DNA of 64,000 nt from Senegalimassilia faecalis. Lineage in GTDB: Bacteria; Actinomycetota; Coriobacteriia; Coriobacteriales; Eggerthellaceae. Both the position numbers and the translations under genes were made by a program. A model generated the notes under the pieces. It did not search any database and had not been told where the DNA came from. It saw only the letters and a list, made by a program, of their open reading frames with translations. Position 1 is the stretch's first letter. The number at the start of each line of letters is the position of its first letter. Shown one piece after another: positions 51,544 to 60,194 of this stretch. The stretch lies in NCBI RefSeq assembly GCF_004135645.1, contig NZ_SDPW01000001.1, positions 1,798,001-1,862,000 of the forward strand, read 5' to 3'.

Positions 51544-51908
51544 GAATCCTCCTCCTTGTTCGTCTGCGTTCCCGGAGAAAGGTGGGTTGGCGATGCGCCG
51601 TGCGCCATGATGTATCGAACGCTCAGACGATGGCGTTCGGCTTGTCGCGCCCCCTTGGCGACTGCCCCCTCCGGCATTGGGTTCCCTCAACCCGACGGCT
51701 TGAGTATGCCTGCTTTCGCGGGCGCGCACATCATGCATTAGATGAGAAATCGGGCGCGAAACGCGCAAAAGTGCCTATAACACGTTTTGCATGATATTTG
51801 CGAAATACCTGGTCAAACGTATATGATGCCTTATTTTCGCGTTTCGTTCGCCATGATGGGTCGATGGTACAATAGTGATGGGGAAATAATTGAGCGTGAG
51901 GGGAACGC
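51544..51908. promoter_or_regulatory. Divergent control region of molybdoenzyme operon and LuxR regulator
   Basis: This 365-base region lies between the divergent operon and regulator. On the plus strand TACAAT (51868-51873) is a likely -10 for the regulator, with GAGGGG just before its ATG. GCAAAA (51765-51770) and TTTTGC (51785-51790) form an inverted repeat flanking TGCCTATAACACG, and TTTGC recurs at 51797; this cluster is a candidate binding site for the LuxR protein. The operon would then have a leader of about 200 bases. Confidence 0.4.
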
Positions 51909-53663
51909 ATGAGGGGAGTTGTAGGCGACCAAGCCTTCGAAGAGGAAGCGCTTGCTCGCGAGGGACACGATATCCGAACATTTTTCAATAGCTGCGTGTG
52001 GGGCTTCGGGTTCATTCGCGCGTGGGTGTACCTGATGTTTTTGGGCATGGGCGTCGGTGTGCTTTCGGGTGCGCCTGATTCCGTTTGCCTTGCCGTGTAC
52101 GTCAGCTCATCGGCGGCGCTGACTGTTACGTTGTTTGCTGGCGGCTTCGTCCCGCATGTCGTCGAGCGAGTGTTGACGCGTCCAGCTGGCCAGGTCGCTT
52201 CCATAGCGGCGACGGTTTTGGGCACCATCTGCGCGGTGGGCGCAAGCACTCTGGCCGACGCTCCGCTTGCCTTACTGCTGATAGGCGGCGTGGCAACGGG
52301 CGTGGGCTCGGGCCTTATCCATTTGGGATATGGCGAAATCCACCGCAATCGTCCGCCTGCCGATGTGGGCATCGAGATTCCCGTGGCGGTGCTTATCGCC
52401 GCCGTGGTGTTCTCTGCCGTGTCGTTTACCCCGTTCGCCGTTCAGCTTGCGGTGACGTCGGCGTTGCCGGTGGCATCGGGGCTGATCATGATGCGCGAAA
52501 GCCGCCGTTTCCGTGCGTGCCCGGCGCTGGTGTGGATGGATCACAGCTCGCGGCTGATCATGCCCACGCCGCGCCTGATCGTGCGCGTGGGCGCGTGCGC
52601 GCTTGGCATCGGCCTGGCCGATGGTGTTGCCCGCCAGGTGTTCATCTCGCTCACGGGCATTTCCTCGTTCGATTTCTATCACCCTGCCATGCTGACCAGC
52701 AGCGTTGTGCTTGCCGTGCTGCTGGTGGGCTTCGAGCTGCTGCGCCGCGACAACACGTTTCGCGGCCTGTACAAGCTCATCACGTTCACCATTGCGGCTT
52801 CTATTGCGTTTGTGCCGTCGCTTTCGAACCTGGCGGGGCTGTATTGGCTTGGCCCGCTTATCACGCTTATCGGCTACAACGCATTCAACGCGTTCGTGTG
52901 GATTTTGCTGGCCGACCTTACGTACAACTTCCGCTTGTCGGCCGCTGCCACGTTCGGCATCGGGTGGGGCATGCTGACGCTTGGCAGCACCGCTGGGCAG
53001 ATGCTTGCCGCGCCGCTTGGCTCGACGGTGCCGCTTACGCCGCAGTTGGCAAGCTTTCTTGCGGCGTGCGGCACACTGGTGGTGTTCGCCGTGTGCCTGT
53101 TCGTCATGAAAGACGATGACTTGGTGGACATTGTGGACCGGCAGAACATGGTCATGTCCGTTGGCGAAAACATGGCCGATGACGAGGGCGAATGCGGCGA
53201 AGACGACGAGGAGGGCGACTCGCATGCGCAAGCCCTTGCGGCAGGAGCGATTATCATTCAGCATCAGATTGGCGTTGCGCGCACCATCGATGAGATTATG
53301 GACGATGCAAACATCGACCCAGCTGACATTCCCCACATAGATCCGTTAACGCCTGAAGAGGCGGCAAACGATCCGATTGCGCAAAAGCTTGCACCGCTTG
53401 TTGCGGAATCGAAGGAGAACCCGCCCAAAAAGAAGCCGGCCCCGTTTAAAGCTAGGTGTACGAAGCTGGCGCGCGATTGCGGCTTGACGCCGCGCGAAAC
53501 GGAGATTCTTATCTTGTTTGCGAAAGGGCGTTCGGCGGCGCGCATCCAAGAAGAGCTGGTCATATCGCGCGGCACGGTTACCACACACCTGCAGCACATC
53601 TACCGCAAGGTGGACGTGCATTCCAAGCAGGAGCTGCTCGATGTCATCGAGGCGCAAAAGTGA
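51909..53663 (+). CDS. Membrane-embedded LuxR-family transcriptional regulator
   Basis: The 584-residue product has about twelve hydrophobic helices in its first 400 residues (for example SCVWGFGFIRAWVYLMFLGM and LSAAATFGIGWGMLTLGSTA), laid out like an MFS-type permease. A long acidic linker follows (DDEGECGEDDEEGD), then a C-terminal LuxR helix-turn-helix: LTPRETEILILFAKGRSAA, EELVISRGTVTTHLQHIYRK. Such proteins are numerous in Eggerthellaceae beside reductase operons, and are thought to sense a substrate at the membrane and switch on the neighbouring operon. Here it is divergent from the molybdoenzyme operon, its likely target. Membrane sensing is an inference. Confidence 0.9.
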   Translation: MRGVVGDQAFEEEALAREGHDIRTFFNSCVWGFGFIRAWVYLMFLGMGVGVLSGAPDSVCLAVYVSSSAALTVTLFAGGFVPHVVERVLTRPAGQVASIAATVLGTICAVGASTLADAPLALLLIGGVATGVGSGLIHLGYGEIHRNRPPADVGIEIPVAVLIAAVVFSAVSFTPFAVQLAVTSALPVASGLIMMRESRRFRACPALVWMDHSSRLIMPTPRLIVRVGACALGIGLADGVARQVFISLTGISSFDFYHPAMLTSSVVLAVLLVGFELLRRDNTFRGLYKLITFTIAASIAFVPSLSNLAGLYWLGPLITLIGYNAFNAFVWILLADLTYNFRLSAAATFGIGWGMLTLGSTAGQMLAAPLGSTVPLTPQLASFLAACGTLVVFAVCLFVMKDDDLVDIVDRQNMVMSVGENMADDEGECGEDDEEGDSHAQALAAGAIIIQHQIGVARTIDEIMDDANIDPADIPHIDPLTPEEAANDPIAQKLAPLVAESKENPPKKKPAPFKARCTKLARDCGLTPRETEILILFAKGRSAARIQEELVISRGTVTTHLQHIYRKVDVHSKQELLDVIEAQK

Positions 53664-53743
53664 ACGCTACGTGGCGGCCTGGGCTCAATCGACGCAGCAC
53701 CTTGCTCTCGCAGCTTCGCAATGCGATGAGCCCGACATATGAT

Positions 53744-53989
53744 CTGTCCCCTTGTCAGGTCTACGCGCATCGGGCGCGCTGCTTATGAAATCATTTTGTA
53801 TACACAGGTAAACTTCAGACAGTTTTCAGAGTCGCTCTTTATAAGCAGCCGCAAACAGGAAAGCAAGTTGCGCGCTAGGGTTTCTTCGCGCGCTTTTTGA
53901 TGTTAGCGTCGCGCTTCGCGCTGCCTTGTTGGGGCGGAGCTTTCGCTCAGCCCTACGAAATCTAGCGGCAAAACCTGACAAGGGGACAG
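53744..53989. mobile_element. Possible 246-bp MITE-like element with 17-bp terminal inverted repeats
   Basis: CTGTCCCCTTGTCAGGT (53744-53760) and ACCTGACAAGGGGACAG (53973-53989) are exact inverted repeats enclosing non-coding DNA. Inside are GCTGCTTAT (53778-53786) and its complement (53841-53849). The terminal 13-mer also occurs at 10161-10173. No transposase is encoded, and target duplications were not seen. It could instead be two copies of a dispersed repeat in opposite orientation. Confidence 0.5.
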
Positions 53990-54017
53990 GTTCCGCCGAA
54001 ACCGATGGGGCCGTCAT

Positions 54018-54341
54018 CTATATCGGCATGCGGGTTAAATCGCGACTGCCGAACAGAAAGCGCCTGACTTCCATCACATCGCCTTCAACAACGTAGAACA
54101 CCATGTAATTTCCTACTGCGAACCGATAATATGTTTGGGCGCGTGGGCGACTTGAGCGGTAAACCGTGGCTACCGTCAGATTCTGCTGATAGTCAAGAAT
54201 CTTCGCTTCCACCTGGTCGATGAGATGCTCCGCTGCGGCCATGTTGCCAAGCGTGTTCGCGATATAGGACGCGGCGTCGTTCAGATCGCCCCAGAACAGC
54301 GGCAGGTAGTGCAGCTTAAAGGGCTCGGGCGTCTCGTCCAT
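54018..54341 (-). CDS. ParE/RelE-family toxin
   Basis: The 107-residue product has the ParE/RelE fold pattern: KLHYLPLFWGDLNDAASYIA, a helical middle part ending SRPRAQTYYRFAVGNYMVFY, then VVEGDVMEVRRFLFGSRDL. These toxins either cleave mRNA at the ribosome (RelE) or poison gyrase (ParE); this one cannot be assigned to either mode by eye. The ATG at 54341 has AAAGGGG upstream and lies inside the antitoxin gene, which overlaps it by 26 bases. A longer upstream frame of 138 codons is unlikely because it reads through the antitoxin. Confidence 0.85.
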   Translation of the reverse strand: MDETPEPFKLHYLPLFWGDLNDAASYIANTLGNMAAAEHLIDQVEAKILDYQQNLTVATVYRSSRPRAQTYYRFAVGNYMVFYVVEGDVMEVRRFLFGSRDLTRMPI

Positions 54342-54591
54342 AGGAGAGCCCCTTTCGGATGGAGGAGAACACTTCGTCGTGCGTGTAACGTTGCGTCGTC
54401 GTTGCCGCTTGCTTGTCTGCGGCATCGAGCGCATCTTCGACTGACCCGTTGATGTGCTCGAATTGTTCCATCGACATAACCACCATGGATCCGTAACCGT
54501 TCTTCGTCAGAAACACCGGGCCGCTTTCGCGCACGTCTTTTTCCACTTCGCCATATTTGTTGCGCAAGTCTGAAATGGGACGAATATTCAT
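54316..54591 (-). CDS. Phd/YefM-family antitoxin
   Basis: The 91-residue product begins MNIRPISDLRNKYGEVEKDV and continues with GPVFLTKNGYGSMVVMSMEQ, the standard Phd/YefM DNA-binding N-terminal domain. The C-terminal part should wrap and neutralise the toxin. GAGGAGG lies just before the ATG. It is the first gene of the pair and should repress its own promoter. The pair has repeats on both sides, consistent with a mobile or shuffled locus. Confidence 0.88.
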   Translation of the reverse strand: MNIRPISDLRNKYGEVEKDVRESGPVFLTKNGYGSMVVMSMEQFEHINGSVEDALDAADKQAATTTQRYTHDEVFSSIRKGLSYGRDARAL

Positions 54592-54660
54592 GAAGCGCCT
54601 CCTCTCAAAATCTTACCCGAATTTTATCATGCCTATGGGCGAAGAGGTCGTTTTGCGTTG

Positions 54661-54889
54661 GCAAGAATCTTGGATTCCTGTAGCTTCGAGCGACTCGCCA
54701 AAGTTTTGCGGCAAGAATAGCGGTTTTCTGTAGCTTGAAATGTCCTTGCAGAACCAATTTTCCGGCTGAAATGGTAAGAATCTGAGGCTTCTGTAACGTT
54801 GGAGACGTTTTGGTGGTACAGGAATCGTGGATTCTTGCCAAATGGGGCAGCTAAGCCGCTGCTCGGGAACAGAATTCCCGAATTCTTGC
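54661..54889. repeat. Five-copy hairpin repeat array upstream of the toxin-antitoxin pair
   Basis: A unit like GCAAGAATCnnnGATTCCTGTA occurs in forward orientation at 54661, 54711 and 54774, and inverted ending at 54839 and 54889. Each unit contains its own small inverted repeat around AAGAATC/GATTCTT. Copy-to-copy distances are 50 and 63 bases, and 50 for the inverted pair. The stretch is non-coding, lies between the antitoxin and the MFS gene, and is not a CRISPR: units are variable and change orientation. Confidence 0.7.
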
Positions 54890-54972
54890 CATAGGCGATC
54901 CGCCGTCTTGCCATGTTGCGACGTTGCGTATAAGGGGCGTCGCAACATCCTGTTGTTCGCCCGAGGTCCTGG

Positions 54973-56250
54973 TTACGCGGCTTCTTTCGCGCGCTTTTCC
55001 GTTGCTGCGTACATGCTGATGATGACGGCCGCCGCCACTACCAAAAGCGCCAGCAGGATGGCGTACGACACGAGGTACGTGCCGAACGCTTCGGTCAAAA
55101 AGCCTGGTAGGAATGTGAAAATGAAGCCGCCCAGCGCATAGCACACCTGGAAGTTCTTGATGGTGCGCGTTTCCTTGCCGCGCGGCGCCAGCTCGATGGA
55201 CCACACGGAAATGCCCACGGTGCCCAGCGACATGCCCAGGCCGAACATGAACGCGCCCGCGCCCGCAAGCCCGGTGTTGCCCATGTCCGACAGGCACAAA
55301 ATGGCGGTGCCGCCGATGTAGAGCGCGAAGAAGGCGATGGACCCGTTGCGCGTGCCGACGCGGTCGAACACCACGCCGCTGGCAAGCTTGGCCACCGTCA
55401 GGCACGCGCCGCTGATGGCCACCATGGCGGCGGCGCTTTCGGCGCTGAAGCCTTCGGACGTGAACAGCACGGCCAGGTAGTTGCCGCCGCCCACCGATGC
55501 GCAGCCGATGGCCACCATGGCCACCAGCAGAAGCGGCATGGCCTTCGGCGACAGGTTGCGGTTGGCGTGCCGCTTGCGCGCGGGTTTGTCTTCGCCAGCA
55601 TTGCGGCTGCCGGCGGTTTGGCTGCCTTCGCCAGCTTTGCCCTCGTAGGGTTTCAGCCCCAGGTCACGCGGGTCGTTTCGCAGAAGTGCGAACGTTATGG
55701 CACCCAGCACCAGCGCCAGCGCCGCCTCGAACGCGAACGCCGAGGACAGCCCGAACGCGTCGATAAGCGCCACGGCCGAGTTCGGGATGATGACGGCCGC
55801 CACACCCGACCCAACGGCCGCCACGCCGGCGACGGTGGCCACGTTCACGCGGAACCAGCGGTTGATAAGCATGGTCGAGGCGATCATGCCGCCCAGCCCG
55901 TAGCCAAGCCCCGTGAACACCGACGCGGCGCACAGCCCGGGAAAATTGCCCGTGTTCAGCGAATACAGCAGAAATCCGATGCTCACGAACACCGACGCCA
56001 GGCACGCGCCGGCGCGGCAATCGAGCAGGTCGTAGTAGCGCCCGACTACCAGCATGGCCAGCAGCGACACGAACGTGCGCACGGACACGATGATCGACCC
56101 GCCCGAGTGCCCCACTCCCGGCAGGTCGACCAGGTACGGCTGATACACGGAAAACGACGTCGACGGCAGGCCGATGTTGGTGAACAGGATAAGAAAGCAG
56201 CAAAACGCCACCACCACTTCGTAGTGCTGCTTGATTTTGGCAAACGCCAC
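54973..56250 (-). CDS. MFS transporter
   Basis: The 425-residue product has about twelve helices in two halves joined by a Lys/Arg/Gly-rich cytosolic loop (near AGEDKPARKRHANRN). Motifs such as LVVGRYYDLLDCRAG after helix 2 and GLGYGLGGMIASTMLINRWF resemble the oxalate/formate antiporter (OFA-like) group. The GTG at 56250 is chosen because AAGGTGG precedes it and the first helix starts soon after; the open frame upstream does not look coding. Substrate unknown, probably a small organic anion. It stands alone on this strand. Confidence 0.85.
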   Translation of the reverse strand: MAFAKIKQHYEVVVAFCCFLILFTNIGLPSTSFSVYQPYLVDLPGVGHSGGSIIVSVRTFVSLLAMLVVGRYYDLLDCRAGACLASVFVSIGFLLYSLNTGNFPGLCAASVFTGLGYGLGGMIASTMLINRWFRVNVATVAGVAAVGSGVAAVIIPNSAVALIDAFGLSSAFAFEAALALVLGAITFALLRNDPRDLGLKPYEGKAGEGSQTAGSRNAGEDKPARKRHANRNLSPKAMPLLLVAMVAIGCASVGGGNYLAVLFTSEGFSAESAAAMVAISGACLTVAKLASGVVFDRVGTRNGSIAFFALYIGGTAILCLSDMGNTGLAGAGAFMFGLGMSLGTVGISVWSIELAPRGKETRTIKNFQVCYALGGFIFTFLPGFLTEAFGTYLVSYAILLALLVVAAAVIISMYAATEKRAKEAA

Positions 56251-56384
56251 GTTGATACCACCTTGCGAATCGGGGCCGCGCCCCGGGGATGTTGAACGAA
56301 GCCAGCATAGCAGCCGATTGTTACAGCCGGTGAAAACCTGCGGTATTTTCAGATTAGGCGGGCGCGGTCTGTTGCGGCGTTCGG

Positions 56385-57416
56385 CTATTTCCCCTGTTCG
56401 CGTAGAGCTTTGAGGATGGCGCGTTTGCGGGCTTGCTTTTGGTCGTAGGCGGCGCGTTCGGCCTTGTGACGGGCGCGGGCGGCTTGTTCGGCGGCGTGCT
56501 CGCTGGCATGGGCCGCGCGTTCGGCGGCCTTCGCTGCGGCGCGCTCGGCCTTGCGTTCGGCTCGTTCGGCGGCGGCTTCCAAGTCGCTGATGCGGCAGCC
56601 GCAGAAGTTCTGCCGGTACATGCCTAGCTGGCGGCTTCGGCGCGTGGCCTCGTCGTAGTAGGGGCGGAAGTCCTCGAACACGGGCGCGATCCCCGCGCCC
56701 GCTGCGGCGCGCTCGACCTCTTCGCGAATGACGTCGGTATATTGGTAGGGGCTGACCGAAAGCGTGGTGCCGATGCCGTCGAACCCGCGCTCGGCCGCAA
56801 CGCGCGCCGTCTCTTCCAGGCGCATGCGATAGCACGCGCGGCAGCGGGCTTCGCGTCGCGCGGGGTCCACGGAAAGCACGGCCGCGCGCAAAGGGGCGCT
56901 CTCGGCCGGCGCGTTCGAATTGACGTGTTCGCCTGCGGGGGTGGAGTCAGTGAGGCTGGCTTGCGAAGCGTGTTCGGCGCCATTGTTTCCGCCGCACGTG
57001 CTTGCGACGGCCGCGGCATGGACATCTGCCTGCGAACGAGCACCTTTTGCAGCGGATGCGGCTTCCAAGTCCGCGCGCTCGTCTTCGCCGCCTTCTTCCG
57101 CCTGTGTGCCGGTAACCGATTGCAACCGGCTGCTTGCGGCCGCCCCTGTGCGCTGGCGCTCTACGTCCGCAATGGCCGCGTCCCCGATGCGCCCACACAC
57201 GTTTTCCCAGCTCGCAGGGTTGTACGGCCCCTCAAGCACATCGAAGCCTTCCGCGCTGGCCCACGCGCGCAGCGTTGCCAGCCGGTGCTGGTATTCCTCG
57301 GCGGGGTGGATGTTGGAGTTCGCATAGTAAATGGTGATGTCGTGCCCGGCGGCCTTCAGCAGGCGCGTGGGCTCAAGCGAGCACGGCCCGCAGCACGCAT
57401 GCAGCAACAGTTTCAT
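56385..57416 (-). CDS. queH: Epoxyqueuosine reductase QueH with large insertion
   Basis: QueH reduces epoxyqueuosine to queuosine in tRNA, using Fe-S and other metal centres. The 343-residue product begins MKLLLHACCGPCSLEPTRLL and has CRACYRMRLEETARVA, TTLSVSPYQ and RQNFCGCRISD; these hold the conserved cysteines. Typical QueH is about 180-220 residues. Here a low-complexity Ala/Ser/Glu-rich insert of about 100 residues (near 88-190) splits the domain, and an Ala/Arg/Lys-rich coiled-coil tail of about 60 residues follows. The gene is divergent from the HAD-tgt pair, so two queuosine genes share one region. Confidence 0.88.
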   Translation of the reverse strand: MKLLLHACCGPCSLEPTRLLKAAGHDITIYYANSNIHPAEEYQHRLATLRAWASAEGFDVLEGPYNPASWENVCGRIGDAAIADVERQRTGAAASSRLQSVTGTQAEEGGEDERADLEAASAAKGARSQADVHAAAVASTCGGNNGAEHASQASLTDSTPAGEHVNSNAPAESAPLRAAVLSVDPARREARCRACYRMRLEETARVAAERGFDGIGTTLSVSPYQYTDVIREEVERAAAGAGIAPVFEDFRPYYDEATRRSRQLGMYRQNFCGCRISDLEAAAERAERKAERAAAKAAERAAHASEHAAEQAARARHKAERAAYDQKQARKRAILKALREQGK

Positions 57417-57541
57417 TCGAACTCCTTTTTCGATGGGTATTGCGTCGCCGCCGCGGCGCTTCGCCTATACTACCACGCAGGCAATTATGCAACCCACCTG
57501 CGGCAAGCCCATTCGGGCAAGCTTGCGGAAAGGCACATCAT

Positions 57542-58444
57542 ATGGAGAAAAGAACCTACCGCGCCGTCTTCTTCGACCTTGACGGCACGCTGCTTCCCAT
57601 GGACGTCGACGCGTTCATGAAGCGCTATTTCGCCGCGCTTGGCGGTTATGTGGCGCGCATGGGCATCGCGCCCGACCAGTTCATGGCCGGCATGAAGCGC
57701 GGCATCACCGCCATGGCCACTAACGATACGGGCCATGCGAACGCCGAGTCGTTCTGGCCGGAGTTTTTGGCCGCCATCGACCTGCCCGACGGCGTCATGC
57801 CTGAAACGCTCACCGACGCCATCACCGACTTCTACGAGAACGAGTTCGGCAAGCTCGGCGACGACGTGGAGCCGAACCCCGCGGCCGCGCGCGCCATCAA
57901 CGCGCTTGCCGCCAAAGGTTACCCGCTGGTGCTGGCCACCATGCCCATGTTCCCGCGCCGCGCCGTGGAGTGGCGCCTGACCTGGGCCGGCGTCGATCCG
58001 GCGGCCTTCGCGCGCATCACCACGTACGAGAACTCCACGGCCGTCAAGCCCAAGCCGAATTACTATGCGGAAAATCTGGCCGCCGTCGGCGTCGATGGGC
58101 GCGATGCGCTGATGGTGGGCAACAACACGAAGGAAGACCTGGCGGCCTGCCAGCTTGGCTGCGATGCGTTTTTGGTCACCGACTTCCTTATCGACCCGGT
58201 GGGCTTCGAGGTGTTCAGCGTGCGCCACGGCTCGCTCGAGAAGTTCGCGAACTGGGTGGAAACGCTGCCTGTGTGCGGCGACCCCGCGCAGGGCGTCGGC
58301 GATGCGCTTGTGCCCGCTGTCGCTCGCGAGCGCGCGCTTGCGGCCAACGGCATCGAGGACGGCACGGCCGGCGGTGCGAAAACGCTTGAGGAAGCCGGTC
58401 GCTCCGGCGGCGCCAGCTTCGTGATCAACGGGATGGAGGACTAG
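57542..58444 (+). CDS. HAD-superfamily hydrolase
   Basis: The 300-residue product has the HAD phosphatase motifs: AVFFDLDGTLLPMD (nucleophile Asp and second Asp), LVLATMPMFP (motif II Thr), KPKPNYYAENL (motif III Lys) and LMVGNNTKEDLAA (motif IV acidic residues). A cap of about 90 residues lies between motifs I and II. The last 40 residues are Ala/Gly-rich. GGAAAGG precedes the ATG. The gene ends 3 bases before tgt, so the two are co-transcribed. The substrate is unknown; a link to queuosine is only suggested by position. Confidence 0.85.
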   Translation: MEKRTYRAVFFDLDGTLLPMDVDAFMKRYFAALGGYVARMGIAPDQFMAGMKRGITAMATNDTGHANAESFWPEFLAAIDLPDGVMPETLTDAITDFYENEFGKLGDDVEPNPAAARAINALAAKGYPLVLATMPMFPRRAVEWRLTWAGVDPAAFARITTYENSTAVKPKPNYYAENLAAVGVDGRDALMVGNNTKEDLAACQLGCDAFLVTDFLIDPVGFEVFSVRHGSLEKFANWVETLPVCGDPAQGVGDALVPAVARERALAANGIEDGTAGGAKTLEEAGRSGGASFVINGMED

Positions 58445-59593
<1,149 letters not shown>

Positions 59594-59722
59594 GCAGCGG
59601 GACGACCCCCGAATCCGGCAAGGGGGCAGGTCGTTTGTCGTGGATGAACTTCCCCATGACAAGGGGCATTTGCCAGGTTCGGACCGCCCTCTCTGCATCG
59701 TGGCGAAAATCGGGCGTCTTGT
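59594..59722. other. Spacer after tgt
   Basis: There is no clear terminator directly after tgt. AAGGGGGCAGGT at 59620-59631 and GACAAGGGGCA at 59658-59668 are diverged relatives of the dispersed GACAAGGGGACAG repeat. Confidence 0.3.
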
Positions 59723-59866
59723 CCCAAACTCGCTCGAGTTTGGGCTTGTTAACTCGCGCACGATCCGCATTGAACCTGCATGTTACTGAACTGGGAAAAC
59801 GCCACACAAGTTTGCCTGGAAGTCATTGCCGTATCGTTAAGTCCCAAACTCGAGCGAGTTTGGGAC
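59723..59866. repeat. Inverted-repeat element A after tgt
   Basis: Two palindromes, CCCAAACTCG-CT-CGAGTTTGGG (59723-59744) and a 12-bp-arm version (59841-59866, GTCCCAAACTCG with its complement), bound a 144-base stretch. Inside are TTAACTCG (59749-59756) and CTGGGAAAACGC (59791-59802), both also present in element B at nearly the same offsets. No open reading frame. Confidence 0.6.
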
Positions 59867-59905
59867 AAGGCAAGGGAGCAGACGTGACGAGGGCCCCCTA
59901 CGGAA

Positions 59906-60048
59906 CAAAAATCGCTCATGTATGTGATTTAACTCGATTTGGTGAATTAGCGAGAAGAGCGGCAAGCTTGTGACCTGGGAAAACGCAAGCAGTTGTTGTT
60001 GCTTTAGGTGGCGTGGCGCAATTAAATCACATACATGAGCGATTTTTG
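59906..60048. repeat. Inverted-repeat element B with 27-bp perfect arms
   Basis: Bases 59906-59932 are the exact reverse complement of 60022-60048 (27 bp). The 143-base element has the same length as element A and shares TTAACTCG (59929-59936) and CTGGGAAAACGC (59975-59986), yet its terminal arms have a different sequence. No transposase or coding frame is seen. Confidence 0.7.
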
Positions 60049-60125
60049 CGCGCAGCAGGGGGCTTGCCCTTCGAAATGGCACCATTTTTGCCGGATGCCC
60101 TGCGCATTGCGTATTTCATAAACCG

Positions 60126-60158
60126 TTTACAAAATGCCACCGGGTGCAGGGGTACAAT
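60126..60158 (+). promoter_or_regulatory. Possible promoter of the AGCS transporter gene
   Basis: TACAAT (60153-60158) is a good -10. TTTACA (60126-60131) is the best -35 but is 21 bases away. The start codon lies 36 bases downstream of the -10, with GAGG between. Confidence 0.4.
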
Positions 60159-60194
60159 GAACCCTCGTTTTACACGGATTTGACGAGGTATTTC

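Noticed and set aside
54661-54889. A CRISPR array
   Set aside because: The units vary, two are inverted, spacing is uneven, and no cas gene is present.
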